Positions 50,925 through 60,570 are shown, numbered from the stretch's first letter. The stretch is 64,000 nt of DNA from Streptomyces sp. NBC_01689 (GCF_036250675.1 NZ_CP109592.1:5022001-5086000); one strand, 5' to 3'. Translations and numbers: made by a program. The notes: generated by a model from the letters alone, not told the origin.

Positions 50925-52021
50925 GCGAGCGACGACGAGGGCTGGGGCGGGGCCTCGGCGCACTGATCCCCGCGGCTCCGACAGGGGAGAAGGCGGTTCC
51001 CTCACCGGCGGGTGGACTCTCCACCTCGTCGGCGGGCACCCCCCTGCTGACCGCGGAGCGTGGCGTGGCGGCGGCGAAGGTGGCCACTCTGCCGCCCGTG
51101 TCCCAGGAGACCGAGGACTTCTCGACCGGCGGAAGCCAGGAGACGCCCGCTCCACCGGTAGGTGCCCACTTCGCCGAGCTGCCGCTCGACTTCATCACGC
51201 CCAACCCGCGCCAGCCCCGCGAGGTCTTCGACGAGGACGCTCTGTCCGAGCTCGTCACCTCCATCAAGGAGGTCGGGCTCCTCCAGCCCGTCGTCGTGCG
51301 TCAGGTGGGGCCGACGCGCTACGAGCTCATCATGGGTGAGCGACGCTTCCGGGCCTGCCGCGAGGCCGGGCTCGACGCCATCCCGGCGATCGTGCGCGCC
51401 ACGGATGACGAGAAGCTCCTTCTGGACGCGCTGCTGGAGAACCTGCACCGCGCCCAGCTGAACCCGCTGGAGGAGGCCGCGGCCTACGACCAGCTGCTGC
51501 AGGACTTCAACTGCACCCACGACCAGCTGGCGGACCGGATCGGGCGGTCGCGCCCGCAGGTCTCCAACACGCTGCGGCTGCTGAAGCTCTCGCCGGCGGT
51601 CCAGCGCCGTGTCGCCGCAGGAGTTCTCTCCGCCGGGCACGCCCGGGCTCTCCTCTCCGTCGCCGACTCGGAGGAGCAGGACCGGCTGGCCCATCGCATC
51701 GTGGCCGAGGGGCTGTCGGTGCGGGCCGTCGAGGAGATCGTCACGCTGATGGGATCCCGTCCGCAGACCTCTCAGCGGTCCAAGGGTCCCCGGGCAGGTG
51801 CCCGCCTCTCCCCGGCGCTCAGTGACCTCGCCACGCGCCTCTCGGACCGCTTCGAGACGCGGGTGAAGGTCGACCTGGGGCAGAAGAAGGGGAAGATCAC
51901 CGTCGAGTTCGCGTCGATGGACGACCTGGAGCGGATCCTCGGCTCTCTGGCCCCCGGCGAAGGGCCCGTCCTGCAGAGGAGTCTCCTGGACGGCGACTCG
52001 GAGGACGACACCGAGGAGTGA
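50921..52021 (+). CDS. parB: Chromosome partitioning protein ParB
   Basis: A 366-residue CTPase/DNA-binding protein. The N-terminus RRGLGRGLGALIP binds ParA. The CTP-binding domain holds EVGLLQPVVVR and GERRFRACREAG, followed by ENLHRAQLNPLEEA, the HTH (DRIGRSRPQVSNTLRLLKL) and a C-terminal dimer domain. The GTG overlaps the parA stop (GTGA). It recognises the parS sites listed in this window. Confidence 0.97.
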   Translation: MSERRRGLGRGLGALIPAAPTGEKAVPSPAGGLSTSSAGTPLLTAERGVAAAKVATLPPVSQETEDFSTGGSQETPAPPVGAHFAELPLDFITPNPRQPREVFDEDALSELVTSIKEVGLLQPVVVRQVGPTRYELIMGERRFRACREAGLDAIPAIVRATDDEKLLLDALLENLHRAQLNPLEEAAAYDQLLQDFNCTHDQLADRIGRSRPQVSNTLRLLKLSPAVQRRVAAGVLSAGHARALLSVADSEEQDRLAHRIVAEGLSVRAVEEIVTLMGSRPQTSQRSKGPRAGARLSPALSDLATRLSDRFETRVKVDLGQKKGKITVEFASMDDLERILGSLAPGEGPVLQRSLLDGDSEDDTEE

Positions 52022-52059
52022 GCATCCCGGGCCGGGAGATCACGGATCGACCGAGCACG

Positions 52060-52107
52060 AGAGCGGGCCATGTCCGGTGTGTACCGGAACACGGCCCGCT
52101 CTTTGCT
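52060..52107 (+). terminator. parAB terminator
   Basis: AGAGCGGGCC (52060-52069) pairs with GGCCCGCTCT (52093-52102), with an inner CCGGT/ACCGG stem, and is followed by TTGCTTT. Confidence 0.8.
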
Positions 52108-52199
52108 TTCTGGCGGTATCGATGGAATCGCATCGTGGATACGATGCGATCGGGTACGGCGCATTCACCTGGGGCACCTTCATCGGGGAGGCGGGGGCC

Positions 52200-52457
52200 A
52201 TGAACGGCGTGAGCCGTACCGGACTGGTGACCGCGGGTCTGAGTCTGGGGGCGGTCGGCGGGTTCGTCGGGAGCCTGCTCAGGGAGCGAAGCGCTCTGAC
52301 TGCCGTCCGCGGCGCCGCGGACGAAGGAAGCGAGGAACATCCTTCATGGGCCGTCGGCTCGTACCGCTCACGCTGGACAACCTTCCGGATCTTCCCCAGC
52401 GCTGTCGGGCGTGCGTCTTCTGGGAGCTGGACCCGGTCAGCGGGGAAGCCGCGGTAA
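52200..52457 (+). CDS. Possible small Gly-rich protein overlapping the GNAT start
   Basis: An 85-codon frame with an ATG preceded by GGGGAGG. Its first 35 residues (NGVSRTGLVTAGLSLGAVGG and onward) look like a short hydrophobic helix. The second half overlaps the GNAT gene by 112 nt and reads like a shadow frame. It could be a real small membrane protein whose frame has lost its original stop; support is weak. Confidence 0.3.
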   Translation: MNGVSRTGLVTAGLSLGAVGGFVGSLLRERSALTAVRGAADEGSEEHPSWAVGSYRSRWTTFRIFPSAVGRASSGSWTRSAGKPR

Positions 52458-52963
52458 AGGCGGGAAGGTCCGAGCTGGAGAAGGAGTCGTGGATCTCCGC
52501 CGTCCTGCTGGAATGGGGATCCTGCGGTCGCGTGGTCTATGTGGACGACGTGCCGGTCGGCTTCGTGCTGTACGCACCTCCGGCGTATGTCCCCCGCGCC
52601 ACCGCCTTTCCCACGAGTCCGGTGTCACCGGACGCCGTCCAGCTGATGACGGCCTTCATCCTGCCGGGCTACCAGGGCCAGGGACTGGGCCGGGTGATGG
52701 TCCAGACGGTCGCCAAGGATCTCCTGCGCCGGGGCTTCAAGGCGATCGAGGCTTTCGGGGACGCACGCTGGAAGGAGCCCGCCTGTGTGCTTCCGGCGGA
52801 CCATCTCCTGGCGGTGGGTTTCAAGACGGTGCGGCCCCACCCCGCGTACCCGCGTCTGAGGCTGGAGCTGCGGACGACGCTCTCCTGGAAGGAAGACATG
52901 GAGATGGCGCTGGACCGTCTGCTCGGGGTGGTACAGAAGGAACCGGCGCTCCGTCCGCTGTAG
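52346..52963 (+). CDS. GNAT-family N-acetyltransferase
   Basis: A 205-residue acetyltransferase. The acetyl-CoA-binding motif A is FILPGYQGQGLGRVMVQTVA (near residues 95-114). It begins MGRRLVPLTLDNLPDLPQRC and holds CVFWELDPV in the first 35 residues. The ATG has GAGGAA upstream; frames extending further left have no family match. The gene sits between parB and trx in Streptomyces. The substrate is unknown. Confidence 0.88.
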   Translation: MGRRLVPLTLDNLPDLPQRCRACVFWELDPVSGEAAVKAGRSELEKESWISAVLLEWGSCGRVVYVDDVPVGFVLYAPPAYVPRATAFPTSPVSPDAVQLMTAFILPGYQGQGLGRVMVQTVAKDLLRRGFKAIEAFGDARWKEPACVLPADHLLAVGFKTVRPHPAYPRLRLELRTTLSWKEDMEMALDRLLGVVQKEPALRPL

Positions 52964-53040
52964 TCGGCGTCGCTGCGGGTGGCGGCCACTGGACGTCAGG
53001 TCCTGGAGCCAGGAACGTCGAGCTGGACGACATGCATGAA

Positions 53041-53066
53041 GGGGCCGGCCCATCTGGGCCGGCCCC
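53041..53066. terminator. Bidirectional terminator between GNAT and trxA
   Basis: GGGGCCGGCCC pairs perfectly with GGGCCGGCCCC around ATCT. It lies between convergent genes. Confidence 0.8.
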
Positions 53067-53071
53067 TCCAT

Positions 53072-53085
53072 GTTTCACGTGAAAC
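53072..53085. promoter_or_regulatory. parS site
   Basis: GTTTCACGTGAAAC, perfect palindrome, in the GNAT-trxA convergent gap directly beside the terminator. Confidence 0.93.
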
Positions 53086-53115
53086 ACGCGCCGCTGGTGC
53101 GCGTCTGGTCGTCGA

Positions 53116-53448
53116 TCACTCGGCGATGAAGTCCTCGAGGTCCCGCACGATCGCGGCCTTCGGCTTGGCACCGACGATGGTCTTGGCGACCTCGCCACCC
53201 TGGTAGACGTTCAGGGTCGGGATGGACATGACGCCGTACTTGGCGGCCGTACCCGGGTTCTCGTCGATGTTGAGCTTGACGATCTCGATCTTGTCGCCGT
53301 ACTCGGCGGCGATCGCCTCGAGGGACGGCGCGATCTGGCGGCAGGGACCGCACCAGGCGGCCCAGAAGTCCACCAGGACGGGCTTGTCGCTCTTGAGGAC
53401 GTCCTGCTCGAAGGAATCGTCGGTCACGTTCTTGAGGGTGCCGGCCAC
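53116..53448 (-). CDS. trxA: Thioredoxin
   Basis: A 110-residue thioredoxin with the active site WAAWCGPCRQIAP, the cis-proline in MSIPTLNVY and the usual length. The GTG has AAGGAG at 6 nt. It follows trxB in a two-gene unit. Confidence 0.98.
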   Translation of the reverse strand: MAGTLKNVTDDSFEQDVLKSDKPVLVDFWAAWCGPCRQIAPSLEAIAAEYGDKIEIVKLNIDENPGTAAKYGVMSIPTLNVYQGGEVAKTIVGAKPKAAIVRDLEDFIAE

Positions 53449-53489
53449 GGCGGGCTCCTTAACTCGTTGGTGCGGTGGGGCGGACGGGA

Positions 53490-54452
53490 TCAGACGGTGG
53501 CAGCCGCGGCGGTCTCGCTGTCCGCGAGGGCAGCGAGGTAGCGCTCGGCGTCGAGGGCGGCGGAGCAGCCGGTGCCGGCCGCGGTGATGGCCTGGCGGTA
53601 GGTGTGGTCGACGACGTCACCGGCGCCGAAGACACCGGTCAGGTTCGTGCGGGTCGAGGGAGCCTCGACCTTCAGGTAGCCCTCGTCGTCCAGGTTCAGC
53701 TGGCCCTTGAAGAGCTCGGTGCGCGGGTCGTGGCCGATGGCGATGAACAGACCGGTCACCGCCAGGTCGGAGATCTCGCCCGTCTTCAGGTTGCGCAGCT
53801 TGAGGCCGGAGAGCTTGGGGTCACCCTCGATCTCGGCGACCTCGCTGTCCCAGACGAACTTGATCTTCGGGTCGGCGAAGGCGCGCTCCTGCATGGCCTT
53901 GGAGGCACGCAGGCTGTCACGGCGGTGGACGATCGTCACGGACTTGGCGAAGCGGGAGAGGAAGGTCGCCTCTTCCATCGCGGTGTCACCGCCGCCGATC
54001 ACGGCGATGTCCTGGTCCTTGAAGAAGAACCCGTCACAGGTGGCACACCAGGAGACGCCGCGTCCGGAGAGGGCGTCCTCCCTGGGCAGGCCCAGCTTGC
54101 GGTGCTGCGAGCCCGTGGTGACGATGACGGCCTTGGCGCGGTGCACCGTACCGGCGGTGTCCGTGACGGTCTTGATCTCGCCGGACAGGTCGACGGCGAC
54201 GATGTCGTCCGGGACCAGCTCGGCACCGAAGCGCTCGGCCTGGGCGCGCATGTTGTCCATGAGCTCGGGGCCCATGATGCCGTCCTGGAAGCCGGGGAAG
54301 TTCTCCACCTCGGTGGTGTTCATCAGCGCGCCACCGGCGGTGACGGCGCCCTCGAAGACCAGCGGCTTCAGCGACGCGCGCGCGGTGTAGAGCGCTGCCG
54401 TGTAGCCGGCAGGCCCGGACCCGATGATGATCACGTTACGGACGTCGCTCAC
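53490..54452 (-). CDS. trxB: Thioredoxin reductase
   Basis: A 320-residue NADPH-dependent flavoprotein. FAD motif [19 protein letters not shown], redox-active CATC in [17 protein letters not shown] motif [12 protein letters not shown] and FAD-binding GVFGAGDV are all present. The GTG at 54452 has GAGGAA upstream. It reduces the thioredoxin encoded 41 nt downstream. Confidence 0.98.
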   Translation of the reverse strand: MSDVRNVIIIGSGPAGYTAALYTARASLKPLVFEGAVTAGGALMNTTEVENFPGFQDGIMGPELMDNMRAQAERFGAELVPDDIVAVDLSGEIKTVTDTAGTVHRAKAVIVTTGSQHRKLGLPREDALSGRGVSWCATCDGFFFKDQDIAVIGGGDTAMEEATFLSRFAKSVTIVHRRDSLRASKAMQERAFADPKIKFVWDSEVAEIEGDPKLSGLKLRNLKTGEISDLAVTGLFIAIGHDPRTELFKGQLNLDDEGYLKVEAPSTRTNLTGVFGAGDVVDHTYRQAITAAGTGCSAALDAERYLAALADSETAAAATV

Positions 54453-54635
54453 GGCTTCATTCCTCGTCTCTGGAGACTGCACGTACTGCCGGTGGGAGCC
54501 TCTCTCAGAACTCTCACCCCACCCAACGGATCCTAAGGGGCGTGCATTCCCGCTGTGTCCGGGCACACGGAGATGGGACACAGCACAGAGATCCCGTGGC
54601 ATTCCTGGGGAGGGAGCGATCCCCTGAGCACGACC

Positions 54636-55616
54636 TCAGGAGCGTGCGTACGAGTGGGTCAGCAGGAGCTTGCCGGGTGATGGTCCCCCCGGTTTCTCGC
54701 AGGCCGCGTCCACGAGGTACGCCGTCACCTTGGCGCTGTCCGAGGTGTCCGGCAGCACGACGAGATAGACGCTCGTTCCCTTGTACGTGCCCTTCTCCGC
54801 GGCGAGGACGGCTCCGGTGCTGCCCGTCCCCTGCTGGATGCAGTCGGGGATCTTCACGGCGGGTGTGATCAGGGTGTCCACCCCGGCCGACTCGTTGTCC
54901 GCGCCATTGGACTCCACCCCCCACGGATGGTTCGAGCCGCCGGAGCGTTCGCCGCCGTTCTTCTTCTGGTTCTTGGCGAGAAGATCGGTGACCCGGGTTC
55001 CCAGGGTTCCCTCGGAATAGGTGTCCTTCGGCCCCTGCCGCTGGGCCGTCTGGTGGCTCCCGCCGGAGCTGTCGTCGCCCATCGTCTGGAAGAAGATCGC
55101 ACCCAGTCCCAGAGCGGCGGCGGTGACCGCCGTGCCGAGAAGGGCCGCCTTGCGGCGGCTCGGGCGGCCTCGGCGTGATCGGCCCGGTCCGGTGGCCGCG
55201 TGGGAGTGTCCCGAGGGACGGCTCACGGGCGAGGGCGAACCAGGGGTGGTCTGCGGGTCGGAGACTCCGGTGACCGGTGTTTCAGGTGCATCGGTGACCG
55301 ATGTTTCACGTGAAACATCGTGACTCGGTTCGTCGGCCCGGGGCGCGTGTCGTGGTGTCGTGCCGCCCGGCGGGGCCTCCGCGGCCAGTGCGGCATCGAT
55401 GCGGCCGGCTACGTCGTCGGGCATGCGGGTCGGCCCCGGCAGGGTGCCGAGCAGGCCGCGGATCTCCTCCAGGGAGTCGCGGACCTCGGCGCAGAGCGCA
55501 CAGCCGTCCAGATGCTGCCGCACCTCAGCGGCACGGGAGGGCGAGAGCACGCCTTCGGTGAGCTCGGAGATCTCCGCGACATCCGGGTGCCCAGCCGTCT
55601 CCGTCGTGGATGTCAC
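54636..55616 (-). CDS. Transmembrane anti-sigma factor for the adjacent SigM-type sigma
   Basis: A 326-residue protein. The N-terminal zinc-binding anti-sigma domain has HLDGCALC (HxxxCxxC) near residues 35-42 and SLEEIRGLLG after it. A disordered linker, one membrane helix (about 155-175, ALLGTAVTAAALGLGAIFF) and an extracellular domain ending PGKLLLTHSYARS follow. The GTG overlaps the sigma stop as GTGA. A perfect parS lies in the linker at 55303-55316, where it again encodes Val-Ser-Arg-Glu-Thr. Confidence 0.9.
   Translation of the reverse strand: MTSTTETAGHPDVAEISELTEGVLSPSRAAEVRQHLDGCALCAEVRDSLEEIRGLLGTLPGPTRMPDDVAGRIDAALAAEAPPGGTTPRHAPRADEPSHDVSRETSVTDAPETPVTGVSDPQTTPGSPSPVSRPSGHSHAATGPGRSRRGRPSRRKAALLGTAVTAAALGLGAIFFQTMGDDSSGGSHQTAQRQGPKDTYSEGTLGTRVTDLLAKNQKKNGGERSGGSNHPWGVESNGADNESAGVDTLITPAVKIPDCIQQGTGSTGAVLAAEKGTYKGTSVYLVVLPDTSDSAKVTAYLVDAACEKPGGPSPGKLLLTHSYARS
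55303..55316. promoter_or_regulatory. parS site inside the anti-sigma gene
   Basis: GTTTCACGTGAAAC, perfect palindrome, within coding DNA about 12.5 kb from oriC. Confidence 0.93.
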
Positions 55617-56371
55617 GCGCGCCCACCTCCGCCCTTCACCGCAGCTGAATCGCTTGGCCCTGCGTCCTGGGGACCCGCCTCGTGCGGACCCGCTGCCGGT
55701 GGGACGGATGCCCCCTGAGTCCGGTTCCTTCCGTCCTCGGAATGGTTGCCGTGCCCGCCGTCGCTGCCGCTTCTGCCCCTCGCCGCGCTTCCGTTCCCGG
55801 AACGGAGATGGGTCAGGAGGGGGAGAAGCCTGGCTCTGCCCCGGGCGCAGCGGCTCTTCACGGTACCGACGGGGATGCCGAGGATGACCGCTGCCTCGGC
55901 CACGGGGTAGGCCTGCATGTCCACGAGGACGAGCGCCGCGCGCTGGTCGGCCGGGAGTGTGCCCAGGGCTGTCACCAGTTCCCGGTGCAGGTCGTTGCGC
56001 TCCGCCGGGGCGGAGGCGGACTCGTGGGGCTCGAGGAGCTGTTCCAGCCGTTCGGTGTCGTCGACGGGGGAGGTCTTCCTGGAGGCCGCCTTGCGGGCGC
56101 GGTCCAGACAGGCGTTCACAGTGATGCGGTGCAGCCACGTCGTGACGGCCGACTGGCCACGGAAGGTGTGGGCGGCCCGGTAGGCGGAGACCAGTGCGTC
56201 CTGGACGGCGTCAGCGGCCTCCTCGCGGTCTCCCAGTGTCCGCAGGGCCACCGCCCAGAGCCGGTCGCGGTGACGCCGCACCAGCTCACCGAAGGCCTCC
56301 GGATCGCCGTCCACATGACGGGTGAGGAGGTCCTGATCGCTGGTGTCGGCGTACGCGGCTTCATCGGCCAT
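55613..56371 (-). CDS. sigM: ECF sigma factor, SigM type
   Basis: A 252-residue ECF sigma. Region 2 (about 12-80) has DPEAFGELVRRHRDRLWAVA and DREEAADAVQDALVSAYR; region 4 (about 125-178) has LPADQRAALVLVDMQAYPV, then AEAAVILGIPVGTVKSR. A long disordered tail follows. GGAGGGGGAGGG precedes the ATG. Neighbours trxB/trxA and the anti-sigma gene match the sigM locus of other actinobacteria, which suggests a redox or envelope-stress input. Confidence 0.93.
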   Translation of the reverse strand: MADEAAYADTSDQDLLTRHVDGDPEAFGELVRRHRDRLWAVALRTLGDREEAADAVQDALVSAYRAAHTFRGQSAVTTWLHRITVNACLDRARKAASRKTSPVDDTERLEQLLEPHESASAPAERNDLHRELVTALGTLPADQRAALVLVDMQAYPVAEAAVILGIPVGTVKSRCARGRARLLPLLTHLRSGNGSAARGRSGSDGGHGNHSEDGRNRTQGASVPPAAGPHEAGPQDAGPSDSAAVKGGGGRA

Positions 56372-56398
56372 CAGGCCCCCTCCCCCTCCGCGTGAACG

Positions 56399-58111
56399 TC
56401 AGCCGGTGAACTTCACGTCGGTGATGGCCTGCTTGTAGCCGGCGTTGCTGTACTGGTCACCGGACGCGTAGGGCATCGCCGTGATCCAGAGCAGTACGTA
56501 CCGTGTCTTGACCTTCTTGGTGACCGTGATCTTCGCGGTCGTACCGGTGGTGGTGACGGTCCCGATCCTCGTCATCGAGTCCACGGGAGTCGACGAACCC
56601 GCCGAGTCGGTCGCGTACAGCCCGATCGTGGTGTGGTCACCGGAGTACCGGAGCCCTATGGAAGCCGCCGTGACGGTCTGCTGCGTGCCGAGGTCGTAGA
56701 CGATCCCGACGCCGGGCTTGAACGCCGGATTCATGTTCGGGCCGTCCACGAAGCTCTTGCTGCGCCAGAACGTCGAGCTGTTCCCGTCGTACGTCTTGCC
56801 CACGTCGGCGGCCGCCTGGGGGGAGCCCTTGGCGACGTACTCCTGGGCGGCCTTGATGGTGACCGGCCTGACCGGCTTGGTCTTCTCGCTGTTCTTGTCG
56901 TTGCCGTCCGTCGTGCGTGTCGGCTGGGTGTCGTCGGACTTTCCGTGGTCCATCAGCGCGTCGGCGAGCTGCCAGCTGCCGAGTCCCAGGGCGGCGATGA
57001 GGAGTGCCGACACGGTCCACTTGAGGGCTTTGCCGGTACGGCTCTGCAGCGGGGGCGGCGGGGCCGAGACCGGCTGCGTGGCGTGTGACGTGGGGCGGCC
57101 GTAGCTGCCCTGCTGGTACGACGTGCGCTGGTACTCCGGGGGTGCGGTGAACGCGGGCTCCGGCGGCCGGATGCGGGGCATCTCGGCGATCGCCTTGACC
57201 AGTTCCTCCGGTGTCGTGCACGGGGACTCGTGGCGGGAGGCGGTCGCGCCGTCGTTGGCGAGCGCGCGCATGGCGAGCTCGGACAGGCCGCGGTGGACGC
57301 CGGCGCGCACCTGGTCCGGCGCGATCAGGCCGACTCCCTTGGGCAGCCCGGACAGGCCGTACGCGTCGTTCTCGTACGGCCAGCGCTGGGTGAGCGCCGC
57401 GTACAGCAGTGCGCCGATCGCCTCGGTGTCCGTGCGCTGCGGGGTGTCGGAGCTGATGCCGCGAAGGGCGGCGTTCACCGCGAGCCCGCGGATGCGCCAC
57501 TGGCCGGTCGACGTGCGCAGCACGGCGCTCGGGGTCAGCCGCAGATGCGCGAGGCCCTCCCGGTGTGCGGCCGCCATGGCCTGGGAGACCTGGGTGACCA
57601 TCTGGTAGGCCTCGTGGACCTCCAGCGGGCCCACGGCCAGGAGGGCCGTCAGCTCCGTGGCGTCCGGCAGCCATTCGTGGACGACGTAGACGAGATCGTT
57701 CTCCTCGACGGCGTCCAGGACCTGGACGAAGCGGGGATCGCCCAGCAGGGCGGAGGAACGCGCCGCGGCCAGCACGGAGCGGGCCCGCGGATGGTCGGCG
57801 GGCAGCAGATGCACGCCGACGGCGCGACGCAGCTTCTCGTCCACCGCACGCCAACTGCTGAAGCCGTCCAGACGGGTGACGCACTCCTCGAGGCGATACC
57901 TTCTGGCCAGCTTGTGGCCGCTGTGCAGTTCCGGCGCCGAGACCTTCCCAGGACCCTCGGTCCCGCCGCTCCCCTGTGCCTCTTCGCTGTCCGTGTCCCG
58001 CTCCTGGTCCTGGGCCACCCCGTCGGACGTGGACTGGCCCGCCTTGGCGGTCAGCGGCTCATCGCCACTGTTGTCTGCCACGTCGACGGCAGCCGTGCTC
58101 CGTTCCGCCAC
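56399..58111 (-). CDS. MurJ-associated pseudokinase with external discoidin-like domain
   Basis: A membrane protein of about 570 residues. The kinase fold (about 60-290) has no functional catalytic motifs: the ATP Lys strand reads AVGVHLL, the HRD position reads AHLRLTPSAVL and the DFG position IRGLAVN. A Pro/Tyr/Gln linker, one membrane helix (about 352-372) and an extracellular F5/8-type domain (about 410-570, with TYDGNSSTFWRSKSF and YDLGTQQTVTAASIGLRYS) follow. In M. tuberculosis the equivalent pseudokinase is fused to MviN/MurJ and binds FhaA when phosphorylated by PknB; here it is a separate gene just downstream of murJ. GTG at 58111 is preferred; ATG at 58135 is possible. Confidence 0.88.
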   Translation of the reverse strand: MAERSTAAVDVADNSGDEPLTAKAGQSTSDGVAQDQERDTDSEEAQGSGGTEGPGKVSAPELHSGHKLARRYRLEECVTRLDGFSSWRAVDEKLRRAVGVHLLPADHPRARSVLAAARSSALLGDPRFVQVLDAVEENDLVYVVHEWLPDATELTALLAVGPLEVHEAYQMVTQVSQAMAAAHREGLAHLRLTPSAVLRTSTGQWRIRGLAVNAALRGISSDTPQRTDTEAIGALLYAALTQRWPYENDAYGLSGLPKGVGLIAPDQVRAGVHRGLSELAMRALANDGATASRHESPCTTPEELVKAIAEMPRIRPPEPAFTAPPEYQRTSYQQGSYGRPTSHATQPVSAPPPPLQSRTGKALKWTVSALLIAALGLGSWQLADALMDHGKSDDTQPTRTTDGNDKNSEKTKPVRPVTIKAAQEYVAKGSPQAAADVGKTYDGNSSTFWRSKSFVDGPNMNPAFKPGVGIVYDLGTQQTVTAASIGLRYSGDHTTIGLYATDSAGSSTPVDSMTRIGTVTTTGTTAKITVTKKVKTRYVLLWITAMPYASGDQYSNAGYKQAITDVKFTG

Positions 58112-58229
58112 CGTCGTTCCCGCCTCCCCATTCATTGCGCGCTGTCCGACGCAGAAACCAATTGTGCCCACAGTCCGGCGCTATGCACGACACACGGCGA
58201 CGGGCGATGGTTGTGCGCGTACCCCCGCC

Positions 58230-60524
58230 TCAGCGCCCCAGGCGCCCGCGGACCATTCCGACCATCGAGTTGAGTTCTTCGATGCGCATCTTCCGCGCGG
58301 CGACGTAGAAGACGCCGAACAGGACGACGCTGCCGCCGAGCAGGGCGGCGAACGAGCCGCCGACCCCCTGTCCCAGCGTCTGCGCGATGCCGTAGCAGGC
58401 GGCACCGCTCAGCAGTGCCGCCGGGACCGAGGCGATACCGAGCCTGGCGTAGGTACGCAGGACACGGGCTCCGTCCAGGTCGCCGCCCAGCCTCGTGCGC
58501 AGCCTGCTCCAGGCGACCCCGACGCCGATCGCGTAGGCGAGGCCGTAGGAGGCGGCCATGCCGACGACGGCCCAGCGGGCGGGGAGCACGAAGTAGCACA
58601 CGGCGGAGGCGACGGCGTTGAAGACCGCCACGATCACCGTGTTGTAGAAGGGGGTCCGGGTGTCCTCGTACGCGTAGAACGCACGGAGCACGACGTACTG
58701 CACGGAGAACGGGATGAGGCCGAGACCGAAGGCCATCAGCATGTAACCCATGTTGGTGGCCGGCGCGATGCCGGAGGACCCGAAGATCAGGGTGCACATC
58801 GGGATGCCGAGGGAGAGGAAGCCGAAGGCGATCGGCACGATCGCGACGGCCGTCGTCCGCAGTCCCTGCGAGATGTCGTCGCGGACCGCGCCGCTGTCGC
58901 CCTCGTGCGCCGACCGGGAGATGCGCGGCAGCAGGGCGGCCATCAGGGAGACGGTGATGATCGCCTGCGGGAGACCCCAGATCAGCTGGGCGTTGGCGTA
59001 GGCGGCGAAGCCGGTTCCCTTGACGGAGTGCTCGCCCGCGGCGGTGGACAGCTGGGTGACGACCATCGCGCCCGCCTGGTTGGCGAGGACGAAGAGCACG
59101 GTCCACTTGGCGAGCATCGCTGCCTTGCCGAGCCCGTGGCCCCTCCAGTCGAAGCGCAGCCGCAGCCTGAACCCGGTCTCCCGGAGATACGGGATCATCG
59201 CGAGGGCCTGGACGACGAGACCGAGGAGCACACCGACGCCGAGGAGCCGCTGTCCCTCCGGCGGGATGTTCTGGACGGACATGTCGGAGTCCGCCGCGGT
59301 GCCGTACACCCAGATGAACAGGCCGAGCGTCACGATGATGACGATGTTGTTCAGGACCGGGGTCCACATCATCGCGCCGAACTTCCCGCGGGCGTTGAGG
59401 ACCTGGCCCATCACCACGTGGATGCCCATGAAGAAGATCGAGGGCAGGAAGTAGCGGGTGAAGGTGACGGCCACCTCGTTGGCGGCGGGGTTGCTGGCGA
59501 CGGGATTCGACAGCATGCGGACAAGAAGGGGCGCGGCGAGCATCGCGAGCGCGGTCAGCAGACCGAGCGCCACCATGACGAGGGTCAGCAGCCGGTTGGC
59601 GAAGGCCTCGCCGCCGTCCTCGTCGTCCTTCATGGCGCGCACCAGCTGCGGCACGAAGACGGAGTTGAGTCCGCCGCCCACGGTCAGGATGTAGATCATG
59701 GTGGGCAGCTGGTAGGCGACCTGGAAGGAGTCACCGAGGAAGCCGAGACCCAGCGCGGAGACGATCAGCGCGGAGCGGATGAAGCCGGTGAGCCGGGACA
59801 CCAGGGTGCCGGCCGCCATGACGGCGCTCGACTTCATCAGACCCGAGGCACGTCCGCCCTTCTTCGGGGCGGCCGCGGGGGTGGGCTTCGCCGTGGGCGT
59901 GAGCTGCATCGTCTGCTCGGCCATCGGGCCGGGCGGAGGCGCCCCGGGGCCCTGACGCGGGGCGGGCGCCGGAGTGGCGGGGCCGTCCGGGAACGGGCGG
60001 GCGCCCCCTTGCCGCTGGTCGCGGAAGAGGTGGGCGAAGGCGTCGGTCTCGGGCTGCTGGTCGGCCGCCTGGGTGACGAGGTCGTCGACACCGACGAACT
60101 GGGTCGTGCGCGCGTCCTCGCCGTACGGAAGGTGCCGGCTGGGGCCCGCCGGCTCCGGCGGGGGCGTCTGGGCCCACACGCGGGGGTCGGGGGCGTGCTG
60201 CGCGGTGGGCGGCTGGGCGTAGAGCTGCTGCTGCGGAGGGAACGTCCCGGCCGGCGGCGGGGGGTGCGCGGCACGGTCGTAGAGCGCCTCCGTCACCGGG
60301 TCCTGGGCGGCGAGATCCTGCCTGCCGTAGGGGTCCTGGTCGTAGGCGTCCTGGAAGTACATGTCCGGGTAGTGCCCCTGCGGGGCCTGACCGGGCTCGG
60401 CCGGAGGTCCCTCCGGGTAGCCCTCGGGGTAGCCGGAGTTCCCCGCGCCCTGCCGGGGGCGGCCCTCGGGCTGCCCCGAGCTGCCCGCGCCCTGACCGCG
60501 GTCACCGTCGTACGGCGCGTTCAT
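58230..60524 (-). CDS. murJ: Lipid II flippase MurJ (MviN)
   Basis: A 764-residue protein: a cytoplasmic disordered region (1-225) rich in Pro, Gln, Tyr and Gly, then about 14 membrane helices of the MOP superfamily starting at SSAVMAAGTLVSRLTGFIRS. It flips lipid II to the outer face. GAGGTGGGG precedes the ATG. It lies between the pseudokinase and the DUF6049 gene, as in the Rv3909-Rv3910 locus. Confidence 0.96.
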   Translation of the reverse strand: MNAPYDGDRGQGAGSSGQPEGRPRQGAGNSGYPEGYPEGPPAEPGQAPQGHYPDMYFQDAYDQDPYGRQDLAAQDPVTEALYDRAAHPPPPAGTFPPQQQLYAQPPTAQHAPDPRVWAQTPPPEPAGPSRHLPYGEDARTTQFVGVDDLVTQAADQQPETDAFAHLFRDQRQGGARPFPDGPATPAPAPRQGPGAPPPGPMAEQTMQLTPTAKPTPAAAPKKGGRASGLMKSSAVMAAGTLVSRLTGFIRSALIVSALGLGFLGDSFQVAYQLPTMIYILTVGGGLNSVFVPQLVRAMKDDEDGGEAFANRLLTLVMVALGLLTALAMLAAPLLVRMLSNPVASNPAANEVAVTFTRYFLPSIFFMGIHVVMGQVLNARGKFGAMMWTPVLNNIVIIVTLGLFIWVYGTAADSDMSVQNIPPEGQRLLGVGVLLGLVVQALAMIPYLRETGFRLRLRFDWRGHGLGKAAMLAKWTVLFVLANQAGAMVVTQLSTAAGEHSVKGTGFAAYANAQLIWGLPQAIITVSLMAALLPRISRSAHEGDSGAVRDDISQGLRTTAVAIVPIAFGFLSLGIPMCTLIFGSSGIAPATNMGYMLMAFGLGLIPFSVQYVVLRAFYAYEDTRTPFYNTVIVAVFNAVASAVCYFVLPARWAVVGMAASYGLAYAIGVGVAWSRLRTRLGGDLDGARVLRTYARLGIASVPAALLSGAACYGIAQTLGQGVGGSFAALLGGSVVLFGVFYVAARKMRIEELNSMVGMVRGRLGR

Positions 60525-60570
60525 GGTTACCCCACCTCATCGTCCCCGGGCCCACCGGCCACGACATCGC

